A DNA stretch of 64,000 nucleotides from Luidia sarsii (GCA_949987565.1 OX465115.1:13014583-13078582); one strand, 5' to 3'. Numbered from the stretch's first letter, positions 45,482 through 57,213 are shown. Notes: a model not told the origin generated them from the sequence alone. Translations and numbers: made by a program.

Positions 45482-46294
45482 ACTGAATCTGCTGGTTGTG
45501 CAACCACAGACAGAAACCCCTTTTTTATCTAGAGCTTGCACGTAGCGGCCAGTCCTATACGGCCGTTGTCCCTTTCAGCTAATATCGTTCACTTTCATCT
45601 GGTCTTGTAAGTCATAACCAATTTGACGGGCACCTTTGATATCCCTCTGGTCTGTCAGTACCTAAGGCAAAGTTCTGGGAGTGACGACAGACGCTCTAGC
45701 TTTGAGTTGTTCTACCAGCGAGTTGACATTCGATTGTCAGGATCGCCATGCAGGCTCGTGCGTCACAAAAGCAGTCCTATATACAGATGCTGTCCTATTC
45801 AGCCAATAAAATTCCCATTTCCCTCTGGTTCATATATATAACATGATACTTGCGTGGAGGAAGAGAATATGTGCTTAGTAAGTCGAGCAGGGCAAACCCT
45901 TCTTGAGAGTACTTCTGGTGGCGCACAAGTCATCAGCAAATTACGGGCACCTCTGATATTGCAGTTTGTATCGAGCAGATAGTCCCCCGACAGTGGTTTC
46001 ATCGAAGAACTTCTTACGGAGCCTAAACCTGACTCGAACATTTTTAGTCATGCTATTTCCTCATCATTCGCCAGTCAGGGGCAAAATTAAAACCCCAGCG
46101 ACTCCCGTCAACAACATCAATACTCAGCCAGGCGTAGCGAAATGTAAAAATGGCAGGCGACACAAGCCACTTTCGGGTCTGCATTTTCAATGACTTGCAT
46201 TTTTAATACTATATAGGTTGACGTTTTTATTGACTAATTGGTATTATTCATAGAATATACACAAGGAATAAGGCGTGCACGTTATGATCATAAA

Positions 46295-46656
46295 AGGCCC
46301 AATACAACATTTGGAAGATCGGGAAACATCGATGTCCACAGATTTCCTTCCAATTTAAACATTTTGCAGATGGTCATGATAGAATCCTCATGATGAAATC
46401 TTAAGGTCTGTGGGATGCTGTACTTTTCCAGAAATCTTTATTTAAACATCGACAAATAGTTTATTACTCGTAAGTAATAAACTATTTCTTACACTACAGA
46501 ATGGTACGAAAACCGTGACGGTTTTTTGCCTTTTTCTACTTAAAACAACTACTACTACTAAAAACGTCGCAGGATTTCTTTTTCGGTATGTTTAATGCTT
46601 TAGCGCTACACAAACTGTGGCAATCTTTGGATATTTACCAATGTTGTAAAGGGCCT
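46295..46656. mobile_element. TTAA-type MITE (AGGCCC ends)
   Basis: Starts AGGCCCAATACAACATTTGG and ends ATGTTGTAAAGGGCCT followed by TTAA. Left flank TAAA is a decayed TTAA. Confidence 0.82.
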
Positions 46657-46770
46657 TTAATGTATTAGTAATATCAGATTCTAAATATGGCAAAATGGTT
46701 AACAAAATATGGCAAAATGGTAAACAAAATATGGCAAAAGATGATACGAATATTATGTTACAAAGAAGCG

Positions 46771-46922
46771 ACCTGGGGTAGATTTTACAAAGCCTTAGGA
46801 TGCATCGTAACTTAACCTAGGATGGACAGCCCTTGGTAAGTTGTGATAGGCCGTAGGGTTTCTGTGCGTCGCTTATCGCCTTGCGATTGATCGTAAGTTA
46901 CGATGAGTTTAGTGAAATCGAC
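46771..46922. mobile_element. Small GT(A/G)GATTT-type MITE
   Basis: About 150 bp between GTAGATTTTACAAAGCCTTA and GTGAAATCGACCAC, with internal CATCGTAACTTA and CGTAAGTTACGATG. Same family as 60524-60668. Confidence 0.7.
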
Positions 46923-47579
46923 CACTGTTAACATAATGCTGATTAAACCAGCACTGACCGGCATCCGCAGAATACCACGAACTCCTTTGCTTATTGAATA
47001 AATCCCTAACCGGCATGGAAACCACAACTTACCACACATGGTTTTTCCTTTGGGAGGATAAGGGCCATGCACAAGGACATTCCACAGCAGGGTTTTTGTG
47101 GTGACCTGTGGTATTTGAGCCTACACCCCTGTGGGCACTGTGGTAAATTGCGGTACACAGTGTGTGTCCTGTGCGGGAGGTGCAAAGCGTTATTAAGTGT
47201 TTAAACTACACTAGAAACAACATTCGTATCTCGAATAACATGTATAGTGTAGATTTTACTGACGTACACAAATTATTATAATCTAACTTACTTACTTACT
47301 TAATCAATTACTTAATCGGTCCAGTAAATTTTTCTTTACCATTTTCTTCAAAATTGTTCAAGAATTCCCAGTCAGTTTTGCGTTGAAAAAGCTGCATCCA
47401 CATTGTGTGGTCCCCGGACTGCCGTAGCCAGGTTTACAGTAAAGCTGGCTGTTTGCATCTGAATGAACGGGGCCGTGACCCCTGGTGATGTATGGCTGTT
47501 GATGGTTGAACGCTCCAGACTGGCGACCCCCAACCCCCCCCCCCCCCCACACACACACAATTAACACACAGGCAAAGAT

Positions 47580-48200
47580 TATGTTGACGGATGGCCGCCA
47601 TGTAATAGCTGGATACCTCAGATGGTCTATTGAACTGATTCATCCTATTTACACCATTTACTCCCTCAAATAAAATCACACAACTATGATACCAGATCTA
47701 GTTCCTCCCACCATCCTTATCTCACATGCAGAACTCTACGATATCAAAATAGTCCCATTACATACTTAACTCGGATTTCAAACAACAATTGTACTTAATG
47801 GTAACCTTGCCCTATATGTATCTATAATTGACTTACTTGTTTCATTTTGTGACATATAATGTAGACTAAGTCTTTATTTTAGTTAATCATTTCCTTTTTA
47901 TACTCTTTTTTTTTCTAAAGATCGACGGTTTCATTCTAATCATTTTTTACCTTCCATAAAATTATGTTAAAGTTACTTTGTTAAAGTCCATTTTCCCCCA
48001 CTTCTTGGTTAATTTGATCTCTTTTTTATTGTATTTAAAAAGCAGTTTGCAACAGATTTTGTATCAACTTTTATTGTATTTACAAATTATTTTGTATAAA
48101 TGTACAGATGCTTTAATTCTGCCTTTGGCTGCGAATACATTGCGAATTATTTGCAAATAAATCATTTCAAATCAAATCAAATTAAAAAAAATGTTAAGAG
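47580..48200. other. AT-rich stretch inside duplication copy B
   Basis: No coding signal. A SINE tail-like B box (TGGGATCAAATCCCGG) follows at about 48224-48240. Confidence 0.5.
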
Positions 48201-48976
48201 CCCTCGTGTGCAGAGCCAGAGGTCTTGGGATCAAATCCCGGTTCAATCAACATTTCCTTTGCATTGTTTCAAACTAACTTAATCGATTGCGTGATTAAGA
48301 TAATCGTTTCATTTCATGTTCCTCTTCACAAAGAAGTTATTAATGTCGTACTGACATCTCTTTCTTCTGACGAACAGAGCGCACAATTATCATTACCACA
48401 TACTCCCAATGCTCTGTTTTCTAAGACACTACCCAAACCCAACCCCGAGGAAGAATCCCGACATGGGCACTATTCAGATATGAGCTGACAAAGGGACGAG
48501 GAAGCCTGGGCCGAAGCCTCTGCCGTAACGTGTTGAACTCAGTTACGTCTACGCGGAAAATGATGACGTGCATAGAAATGACACACAGTTTACAGCCGAT
48601 AACATCACTGGTGATTTATAACTCTGAGCGTCTGTTGGAGTGCGTTTTGGGCGCTCATAACCAGGAACTGGTTCGGGTATTACTGGTATAGGCTTGGTGC
48701 TGTGAACATTTTGTGCAGTGCATCGCATCCCAGTTCATCCAACCCGTCTTAAAATGCCAGGGAAAACTCCCAGTTGAATAAAAGTCAAACCAATTCGTAG
48801 TTGTGACCGCCATAACGCACCCTGTTCAGAAGCAATCCCAAAACGCCATGATTTGTCTGTCCGGGCAGACAATGCAGACCAACAATGCAGTTCTGTAAAC
48901 CTGGTTTCATTGTATCAAAGGCGTATCGTCTTCTCTCGAAAGCATGAAATTATCTTGGGGATTTTTCCCACCATTT

Positions 48977-50254
48977 TTAGTCCTCATTTCCTTCGGTAAA
49001 CACGTCGGTCATTTCCCGTTTGAGATCGATCTCGTGCCAGTCTTCCGAAGGGTCTGGCCGGAACTGCGATGACGTGGAGGCCCTGGGCTGGGTCTCCTCG
49101 TAGATGTTACTCTCCGCCAGCGGAACGGGCGGCGCGACGACCTCGTCCCCGCCGTCAGTCGGGTGAGCGATCCCTAGCTCGTGCCGAGAATTGCTCTCTT
49201 CCTCGGCACGGCTCTGGCCCTTCGGGGATCTCCGGAATCGACGACGGCAGACGAGAGTACCGAGGAGGAGCAGGAGGAGGAGGAGGAGACCCACGGCAAC
49301 GCAGATACCAATGATGGTGGTGGGAGGGTAGGTTAGGGGCGCAGGTGTCGGACTGGTCAGATGACCAGCTGTAGAACTGGTCAGGGGATCAGGTGTAGAA
49401 CTGGTCAGGGGATCAGGTGTAGAACTGGTCAGGGGATCAGGTGTAGAACTGGTCAGGGGATCAGGTGTAGAACTGGTCAGGGGATCAGGTGTATAACTGG
49501 TCAGGGGATCAGGTGTCGGACTGGGCAGGGGAGCGGGTGTTGAGCTCGGGTGGGCAGGTAAGACCGTGAGTGCACCAATGCGGCATGAAATGGTTTTCTG
49601 TGAGGCCAAGTTGACGGAGAAGCATTTGAAGTAGCGGCCGTCATCGTCCCACGTTATCACTTTACTAAGTGCGTATCCTGGTCCGGAGTCGTTCACCAGA
49701 AACCAGCCCGATGAATTCCCCTCGGATGACACCGCTTCCTCCTTCCGCACGACGGGGACTCGTCCGTGGGTCTGGGTGCGGCATGTCAGGTTCTCTCCCA
49801 GTCTCACCTCGGCCGGTCCGTTCGGGGAACAGAGGGGGAAGTCCTCGTGCTCGTGGACATAAAGGTAATCGGTTGTGAAATTGGCGAAATGTGTAGTATT
49901 TCCATATCTGACGCCGCAGGTGTAACTCCCTTCATCGGTTTTCTGCAGTGCGGTTATTGTGATAGATTGGCTGTAGAGAGAATCCATTTCTTGCACTGGT
50001 CCGACATGTATCCTCGTGTCCTCTGGTACAAGCGTGGATACGTTCGACGATTTTACCAATCTCCACCAGAGGAACTGGTGACTTGAATTAGAAAAGTCAC
50101 TCGCCAGGCAAGTTAAGGTAGCATTACCGTCAATGACAGGATCAATGGGGGTGATTTCAAGTTTAGCTGTCATCTGACAGCAGATGGACATCGCCAGTTG
50201 AAGGACGACCAAGACGAAGAGACCATGGCGACCGATGTTCGTCATCACCTTCAT
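48977..50254 (-). CDS. Intronless two-Ig transmembrane receptor-like protein with tyrosine-containing tail
   Basis: 425 codons from the ATG at 50252-50254. Signal peptide about 1-26. Ig domain 1: Cys49, Trp63/64, Cys113 in DEGSYTC, a classical V/I-type pattern. Domain 2: PLCSPNGP (Cys142), Cys158, Cys211, and SCRIGALTV (Cys224). The stalk (about 235-310) contains an eight-residue repeat, TPDPLTSS, encoded by 24-bp tandem units. Membrane segment about 313-335 with a Leu run. The acidic 90-residue tail carries one Tyr in IYEETQ, a plausible SH2-binding site; the pseudogene paralogue has VYDEI at the same place. Eight or so N-glycosylation sequons. It lies in the second copy of a tandem segmental duplication. 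Function unknown; a signalling receptor is inferred. Confidence 0.87.
   Translation of the reverse strand: MKVMTNIGRHGLFVLVVLQLAMSICCQMTAKLEITPIDPVIDGNATLTCLASDFSNSSHQFLWWRLVKSSNVSTLVPEDTRIHVGPVQEMDSLYSQSITITALQKTDEGSYTCGVRYGNTTHFANFTTDYLYVHEHEDFPLCSPNGPAEVRLGENLTCRTQTHGRVPVVRKEEAVSSEGNSSGWFLVNDSGPGYALSKVITWDDDGRYFKCFSVNLASQKTISCRIGALTVLPAHPSSTPAPLPSPTPDPLTSYTPDPLTSSTPDPLTSSTPDPLTSSTPDPLTSSTPDPLTSSTAGHLTSPTPAPLTYPPTTIIGICVAVGLLLLLLLLLGTLVCRRRFRRSPKGQSRAEEESNSRHELGIAHPTDGGDEVVAPPVPLAESNIYEETQPRASTSSQFRPDPSEDWHEIDLKREMTDVFTEGNED
49365..49515 (-). repeat. Coding 24-bp tandem repeat of the stalk
   Basis: About six to seven units of a 24-bp word containing GGGGATCAGGTGTAGAACTGG, read on the minus strand as TPDPLTSS. 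Units are nearly identical, which suggests recent slippage. Absent from the deleted paralogue because its stalk is gone. Confidence 0.9.
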
Positions 50255-50909
50255 ACTGAATCTGTTTGTGGTACGACCACAGACAAAAACGTAAACACTC
50301 TGGCTTGATTTGCTGTAGAACTCGCACGTGGCGGCCAGTCCTATACGTCCTTTCAGGCAATATCGTTCACTTTGCTCTGATCGCGTAAATCAGTACCAAA
50401 ATGGACACCTTCGGGACACCCCGTTCTGTCAGGACCACAGGAAAAGTTCTGGCCCACAGGCAAAGTGACTACAGACGCTATAGCTTTGAGTTGTTCTCCC
50501 ATCAGCGTGTTGTCATTCGATTGTCAGGATCGCCCGGCTCGTGCGTTGCGAGCATGCAGTCCTAAAGCCGCTGTCCCATAGGGTTAATATCATTCGCATT
50601 ACCTTCTGTTGCCGCACAAGTCAGCATCAAATCCTGGGCGGCTCTGACAATCCAGAGTTTCGCGCAGATTATCCTCACCGTATTTTCATCGAGGAACTTC
50701 TTTCGGAGACTAAACCGGACCCGAAAAGTAGCGCTGTGTTGTTGTTTTTTATAACTCATGCTATTTCCTCCTCATTCGTCAGGCCAGGGCAAGATTTAAA
50801 ACCCCGGCGACTTCCGTCAACAGCATCAGTACCAATTCAGGCGCAGCGAACTGTAAAAAGTGGCAGGCGACACAACAAGCCTCTTTCATTGACTTCTGAA
50901 TGGCCTATT

Positions 50910-52435
50910 TCTGGATCTTTTGGTAATGAAACTGCGGTGCGATGGGGGAACTGAAAGGGGAAGTCCTTTTGATTTTTGTTCACGTGCGTTGCTTTGTATG
51001 TAGTCAGGGTTTTGCGACTATGACGTTATGAGAGGGTATTTTCCATGCGTAAAAATGGTTGCTTTCCTCTGCTTGGTTCAGATCCAACCAATGTAAGTTC
51101 GTTATAAAGGCTTTGTACACGACTGCCTTTACGTTTAGTGCCTATATCTAAAGTACAGGAACTAAGCACCGTGCAGGCTCTCTATTGCAGAGGCATACGT
51201 CATATTAAAGTATTATAAACCCTTTTTTCACTAAGGTATGGTCAACTTTTCAAAACGAAAGCATGTTTTTTTTTCTTGTCGAGTCGGAAAGTCGTGAAGG
51301 TCAAATCTGAGTAAAAGTCTTAGTTATTTGACATCGTGGACCTCCTACTGGCCAGAAGTCAGTTAATCGTTATCGCATTCTTCATGTACTTTGTAGTACA
51401 GTATCCCGTTTCTAGTTTTGCATCTTTGACGAACCTCACTCAAGGAGATCTTCGACTGAGGTTATTCTAGCAAGAGCTGGTTTTGCCAAACATTCAGGGC
51501 GCGACATTCCCTCCCCTGCAGGTGTTTGTGGCCATAATGTATTACTTCCTATCCTAGCCCCGACCTAGAATCGACAGCAAGGATTCGGTTTCAAATAATT
51601 GGTGCGCTATCTGCACACTAAATAAAAGGAAATATGTGGACACCGATGTTTTCCGATCTTCCCAATGTTGGATTGGGCCTTTAAAGTTGCAAACCGTTCC
51701 ACAGAAATCCAGATGCATTATTCTACTGCATTCACAAACATCTGTCAGTCCCGAGTAAAAAAACCACGCGGTATTCCCCCAACGAAGTGTCCGTGTCACG
51801 GGCGCACCGTGCTGAGGTCAACGACACCCCAGTCAGATTCTCCGATTAAAAAAAATCATTCTGCGGAGATGAGACCGGTCTGTCATCCATCGAATGTCTG
51901 GCAGTCCCGACTGTTTCCCCCCCCCAACCCCGCGATGTTCGTCTCGTGTTACCGTGTCAAATCCACGCCCGAGAACGGGAACATGCTTGAATTTCACCGG
52001 GGCCCATAGTCTCGCCGATTCGTGCGAAGAGCACATTGGCGTTTCATCCACGAGTCTTTGTCCGCGGCCGCGGTGCATGCCCGACAGTCGCTATTGATCA
52101 AGCCCCAACACGTCTTTGGACGCACAAGTCCGCGGGGTGAATCGACGAGCCCGTTGTCAAAATAATATCGCTGAAGGGTTTATAAGACAGGCCACTGTTC
52201 GCGATGATTTTTGTTTTTACTGGGCGACAGAGATGCTCGTCTGCCGTGAAAACCGGTTGCTTACGGCGTCTTCCTGTTATGACGTCGAGGATGACGTCAC
52301 GACAGTCTCCCGTTTCTCGTGAGATGAAGATTTGAACGGAGATATTCAAGCAAAATAATGACAACGGTTGTCAAGCAAAAAATGTATTTGTTATTGCTTA
52401 CAATCTGGATCAAACAGATTGGGAACGTAAAACAA
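50910..52435. other. Intergenic, no gene seen
   Basis: A TTAA-type element end (CCAATGTTGGATTGGGCCT then TTAA) is at about 51662-51684. Otherwise unique sequence. Confidence 0.5.
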
Positions 52436-52439
52436 AATA

Positions 52440-52700
52440 CTCGAAAAATGGCAATGAAAACTTTCACTGAATCGGGACTTGAATCCGAGACCTCTGGTTT
52501 TGCGTACTAGCAGAAGCCGATTTCACGACACTTCACGTACGCAATATGTTGCTGCCTTTTCTAAATAGTGCACAAAAGAGCCATTGTGGCGCAATACTTA
52601 CGAGACATTTGTACGTTGCGTAACTTACGCAACTTTTCTTGAAATTAGCTGCAGCGCTCTTCCCATCTGAGCTATCCCTCCCTTAGATGGCGGCCTTCCC
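52440..52700 (-). mobile_element. tRNA-like SINE, minus strand
   Basis: On the minus strand, GGGAGGGATAGCTCAGATGG and AAGAGCGCTG form a D-arm-like head. About 150 bp later comes CAGAGGTCTCGGATTCAAGTC, a B box-like tail. The middle is an insertion or decayed region. Confidence 0.55.
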
Positions 52701-52896
52701 AAAATAGCCGACTAGTCTTTGCTGTGGCGCCAGTCAGTATAGCACTCAACTATTAACTGCCGGGGTTGATTTGTTTTGTGAATGCATTTTGTAACATCAG
52801 CTCGGGGGACAAACAAAGTGGATGCAGCTTTATTTTAAGTCGGATAGATAAAAGGAAAACTGACTAATTGACTAATAGGGAAGGCCATCATCTTAG

Positions 52897-52970
52897 GGCT
52901 GGATAGCTCAGATTGTAAGAGCGCTGGTATACAAAAACAGAGGTCTCTGGTTCAAGATGTGGTCCATTTT
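52897..52970 (+). mobile_element. tRNA-like sequence
   Basis: GGGCTGGATAGCTCAGATTG ... AAGAGCGCTGG ... CAGAGGTCTCTGGTTCAAGA has the order of a tRNA D-arm, anticodon arm and T-arm, but the stems are imperfect. Probably a SINE head. 52970-53570 holds nothing else. Confidence 0.55.
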
Positions 52971-53578
52971 TTCACAATTACGTATACAATCCAGATTATA
53001 AAAAAACATAGATCTGATCGGTTGTAAAATATTGCGTCATCTACATACAGAACTGATACATAAACGGTGATTACTGAATATATTTGTCTATGGGTATATG
53101 TAAACATGAAAAGATCTATTGACTTGATTATCACTTGATTAATTACATTAATTAGAGGTTAAACATCTCTTTGTGTTCATGGTCTTCATCGTCGTTATTG
53201 TAATCCTCCGCTTCTCATTTGCATATTTCTCTCCATCCATCCTCTCTCTTCCGTTAAGTTTAACCTAGCAAAAATATTCAAGTAACATTTGCATGACTGC
53301 TAGCTAAGATATATAGGGCCTCACCGGGTACTGGTACATGATCGATAAAATGAAAATCGGTTAATACAATCAAACATGCAGAAACTCATCAGGTGTCGCA
53401 AACAGCTTTTTGACTTCGGTTACCAAACTGTGTACCTTAGAAATGTAAAACAGCCGCGTAGTGTGCCTTGCAGAAAGGCACAGTAAGCGCAAAATAACGT
53501 GACTGAGGTCCATTTTTATCATTACTCATTTTTTTTTTACTTTATGTACACTTGTCAATCCAGTTCGTGTTCACATAT

Positions 53579-54018
53579 GTGACACGGCACAGCATAATGA
53601 GGAATAACCCACACTTTTGAGATGTTGAGATTTTCTGATGATGTGAAAGAGTATACCATTAGCTTTCAAATTATATCAAAATTATTTCCGTGTGGACCTT
53701 GTTGTAAATAGTACAAGGGGACTTCGCTCGTTCATTTGGCACCAGCCACAATATACCAGCGCCATTCTAACTCCTCGAAAGCGGCCGTTCAAAAAGGCAG
53801 GAACTTAACATTTCCATGAAAACAGTACACAAACACTCCCCCGTATTTAGAAACGGATTTCTGAAAAATCCTTTTGATATCTTCCAATACATTAACTTAC
53901 AATACAAAAAAACAAGAATGGATTTTTTTTTCGAATTGAGAAGATACTTTGACTTCAGGCGTTGTTTTCTCGAAAAGTGTTTTGGTGGGATATTCCTCAT
54001 GTCGCTGTGCCGGGTCAC
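53579..54018. mobile_element. GTGACCCGG-type MITE
   Basis: About 440 bp, orientation opposite to the next copy. ATAT on both sides. Confidence 0.9.
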
Positions 54019-54126
54019 ATATTGTCATGATGAAGCTATTGTAAAAAGCTACAAAACGGACCAGGCGGAATTTGTTCCCAGCAAAAAGGCGTAAAGTGAT
54101 TTCATAGCGTCTGGGCGCACTTTTAT

Positions 54127-54591
54127 GTGACCCGGCACAGCGACATGAGGAATATCCCACCAAAACACTTTACGAGTAAACAACGCCTGAAGTCAAAGTA
54201 TATTCTCAATTCGATTTACATTTGTTTATTTTTTTTGGATTTTCGGAAAGTTAATGTATCGGAGGATATTATATCCAAAGGATTTTTCCGAAATCCGTCT
54301 CTACATGTTGAAAAAACGAGGATTTCGGGGGAGTGTTTGTGTACTGTTTTCTTGAAAATGTGAAGTTCCTGCCTTTTTGAATGACCGCTTTCGAGGAGTT
54401 AGAATGACGCTACTTTATTGTGACTGGTACCAAATAAACAAGCGAAGTCCCCTTGTACTATTTACAACAAAGTTAACGCGGAAATAATTTTGATATCATT
54501 TGAAAGCTAATGGTATACTCTTTCACAATATTAGAAAATCTCAAAAATCTCAACAGTGGGGGTTATTCCTCATTATGCTGTGCCGGGTCAC
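54127..54591. mobile_element. GTGACCCGG-type MITE beside an Ig gene
   Basis: About 465 bp with both ends; flanks TTAT and ATAT. Ends 50 bp from the stop codon of the Ig gene at 54641, so it may contribute 3' UTR or the polyadenylation region. Confidence 0.9.
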
Positions 54592-54640
54592 ATATGCCCT
54601 TCTTCCGGGCACCCGACACTGGGGCCTGACATCTTCGATC

Positions 54641-55696
54641 CTAGAGGTAACAGATCTCCGCCAGTGATTCGCTGTAAGTGTGGCCTCCGATGGGCCGCCG
54701 GATGGGCTCCTCGTAGGCATGGGCCTCGTCCACGGCTTGGGGCGTCGGTTCCCGACCCCGACCCGGACGGGATGTGCGGCAGAACGTGCCGACGGCGACC
54801 GCGGCGATCAGGACGAGAGACACGGCGGCGAAGGCCGCGATGACGACGATGTTCAAGACGGAGGACCCCCCTGCGGAGGGCGGCGACTCCGCCGGCGGCG
54901 TCGTCCGATCGGGGACGGGGCTCGCTCCGGCGGCCGTGGTGGGGACGAGGAGAGCCAGCGGGCCGATGCTGCAGGTCAGGTTCTCGGCGGACGAGCCCGG
55001 CACTCCGGCGGTGCAGACGAAGGTCCTGCCGTCGTCACCGACTCCGACGTCCTTCAGGGCCAGCGCTCCCACCGCCGCCGCGCTGCCGTTCGGCCGGACC
55101 AGGTCCCACGCGGCCCCGCCGCCGTCCACTAGCGGCAGGGCCCGGCCCGAGGTGGCGCAGCGGAGCACCGCGCCGAGACCCACGGCGGCCGGGCCCTCCG
55201 GCGCGCAGACGGGGAAGGCTTCGCCGGGGTAGACGGCCAGCTCCACGTCCCCCTGCAGGATGGACGAGAAGGTGACGCCGTCCGGCGAGTCTCTCTCGGA
55301 GAGGTCGCACCGGTAGGAGCCGCTGTCGCCAGACTCGACCCCGTGGATGGTCAGGTTGTCGGCCATCACCGCGACGGACGACGCCGGCGACGTCTGGTTC
55401 AGCAGCCGGAGGCTGGCCGAGTATCTGGCCGGATCGACGGCCTCGGCGTCTCGCGAGGACACGATGAAGAAAGCCCGGGGAGCCCGCTTCGTCCACGAGA
55501 CGATGTGGACGTCCGGGTCCATGTTCGACACCGTGCAGAGGAGACTGACGACATCGCCGAGGCGGCGGGCCATCGGCGCTCCCGCGGGATAGAGCTCGGC
55601 GGTCACCGCTGGTTCACCGGGCGCCGCTGCCGACTCGCACGGGGACAAAACTCCCGCGCCGCCCGCCAGCAGGGCTCCGAGGAGAAGGCCAAACAT
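54641..55696 (-). CDS. Intronless two-Ig transmembrane receptor-like protein, three-tyrosine tail
   Basis: 351 codons from the ATG at 55694-55696. Signal peptide about 1-25. Ig domain 1: Cys54, Trp68, Cys130 in DSGSYRC. Domain 2: FPVCAPEGP (Cys164), Cys180, Cys228 in FVC, and TCSIGPLAL (Cys242). The stalk is short (about 252-278). Membrane segment about 281-305. The 45-residue tail has Tyr328 in AYEEP, Tyr341 in TYSES and Tyr350 at the end; AYEEP is a plausible SH2-binding site, but none fits a strict ITIM or ITAM. Coding sequence is very GC-rich. A miniature transposon ends 50 bp from the stop codon. Function unknown; same family as its neighbours. Confidence 0.86.
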   Translation of the reverse strand: MFGLLLGALLAGGAGVLSPCESAAAPGEPAVTAELYPAGAPMARRLGDVVSLLCTVSNMDPDVHIVSWTKRAPRAFFIVSSRDAEAVDPARYSASLRLLNQTSPASSVAVMADNLTIHGVESGDSGSYRCDLSERDSPDGVTFSSILQGDVELAVYPGEAFPVCAPEGPAAVGLGAVLRCATSGRALPLVDGGGAAWDLVRPNGSAAAVGALALKDVGVGDDGRTFVCTAGVPGSSAENLTCSIGPLALLVPTTAAGASPVPDRTTPPAESPPSAGGSSVLNIVVIAAFAAVSLVLIAAVAVGTFCRTSRPGRGREPTPQAVDEAHAYEEPIRRPIGGHTYSESLAEICYL

Positions 55697-55759
55697 CGTC
55701 CGAATACTCCCCTCGTTCGGGATAAGGGCGAGGAAATAGCGGGCCTTCTCTGTTAAAAC

Positions 55760-56370
55760 ATCAGAGCAGATCGGAGCTGTGCGAGGGACCTGTCAGTGTT
55801 CAACCAACGCCGGGGTCTCTAACGCTTCCGTGTGAGATCGCCTTTAGGCCTATCCACCGTCGTATTTCTTCATGAGACTGACGGTTCCAAGATTAGAGTC
55901 GCACGGCCTGTTTTCTATATTATGACGACTCCCTCTCTTTCTATAGAATTCATACAAGCATGAATGATCAATTCGTTTCATAACTTCCCTCTAGCTCAGC
56001 TTTCATTTATAGGCTCAGGCCATTATTTGGTTCTATTCAATAGCGCCCCCTGTAGTTTAAACTTTGTAGACGAAACCGTTTGTATTTCTAAAAAAAAAAA
56101 ATCGAAACCGAGGGAAGCCTTATAATCTATCATAGAATGTTGAATAAAATTCACATGCTCAGAATTCCTGGGTATTTATTGGCATTCAACAAATACAAGC
56201 TCAAAGCACATACTACGAGTATGCGCTAATAATAATTATGAACTGGGTAGATATCTTGAGGCTCCGTCTCGGGAGAATTGAGATTTCTATGCGTTAATGA
56301 ACACAGTAATATGAAAAAATGTGGCAAACTTCTAAGTGGCTAAAATGACCAAAACGTAAACATCAAAAGT
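55760..56370. other. Intergenic, no feature seen
   Basis: Sequence between two Ig genes; AT-rich, no coding signal. Confidence 0.5.
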
Positions 56371-56372
56371 TT

Positions 56373-56479
56373 GGAGAGCCTGAAGTTTTGATCATAGCAG
56401 GACCTTTCTCAAATGCAGAGTATAAAGCATTCTGCCTTTGAGAAAGGTCCTGCTATAGGATCGAAACGTCAGGCCCTCC
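56373..56479. repeat. GACGTTTCGATCC foldback, intact
   Basis: GGAGAGCCTGAAGTTTTGATC with AGCAGGACCTTTCTC pairs with GAGAAAGGTCCTGCT and GGATCGAAACGTCAGGCC around a short AT loop. The best-preserved copy of the module in the window. Confidence 0.88.
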
Positions 56480-56524
56480 TCATTGTCTATATTCGTTAAA
56501 TAACACGTTATACCTATCAGGAGT

Positions 56525-56965
56525 GACATATAGAGAGATACAGAGAGAGACGGAGAGAAGGGAGAGAGATAGAGAGGGGAAGAAAGAGAGTTGGGAGAGC
56601 GAGTGAGAGAGAGAGAGAGGGTGAAAGAGAGGGAGAATGGGAGAGAGAGTGAGGGAGAGATAGAGAGGGAGAGAGGGAGAGAGGGAGAAAGAGAGAACGA
56701 GAGAACGAGAGAACGAGAGAACGAGAGAACGAGAGAACGAGAGAACGGGAGACTGAGACTGAGACATTGAGAGAGAGAGGGAGGGCGATACCGAGAGAGA
56801 CAGAGAGAGAAACAAAGAGATATTGAGACAGGGGGAAGAGAGAGAGAGGGATGGAGAGAGCGAGGGAGAGAGAGAGAGAGGGATGGAGAGAGCGAGGGAG
56901 AGAGAGGGAAACAGAAAGGGAGAAAGATGGGGAGAAAGAGACAAAGATGGGAGCATAGAAAAAGA
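56525..56965. repeat. GAGA-rich purine tract
   Basis: About 440 bp of (GA)n, GAGAACGA and GGAGAGAG words downstream of the Ig gene at 57214. Open frames on both strands are artefacts. Confidence 0.95.
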
Positions 56966-57213
56966 TAGATACCGCAACGTATGTATGGTATGTACTATTA
57001 AGATGAGGACAAATACAGCTGTTTGGAGAAGGTACCGGTACAGAAAAGGGCTATTGAACAAGTCAATTGAAACCTTCCAAACCTTCAGTAAAGGCCTCTA
57101 TACAGTATAGGCCTCTAACCCTCTTTCACACTACCACTTTCAAATTAAGGTTCCCTACAGAGGCCTGAAAGTCAAACGGTGAGGTCCTGCAATAACGCGG
57201 TGAGATACTAATG

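Larger units (their letters stand above)
43084..46200. repeat. Tandem segmental duplication, copy A
   Basis: Order and words match copy B (46225-50905). Both open with AATTGGTAT...ACACAAGGAATAAGG, then AAGATGATACGAATAT, ATAACATGT..GTGTAGATT, a CTTA-repeat block, an ACCAATTCGTA 3' flank, the Ig gene and its 5' flank ending AGGCGACACAA. Copy A holds the pseudogene. It carries two miniature transposons (43168-43396, 43679-44116) and an expanded ~46-bp tandem array (44463-44790). Confidence 0.8.
46225..50905. repeat. Tandem segmental duplication, copy B
   Basis: Same order of landmarks as copy A; holds the intact receptor gene. It is longer because of the intact ectodomain, a TTAA-type miniature element (46295-46656), a second small element (46771-46922) and an AT-rich insert at about 47580-48170. 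Sequence divergence from copy A is substantial outside the gene, so the duplication is not very recent. Confidence 0.8.
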
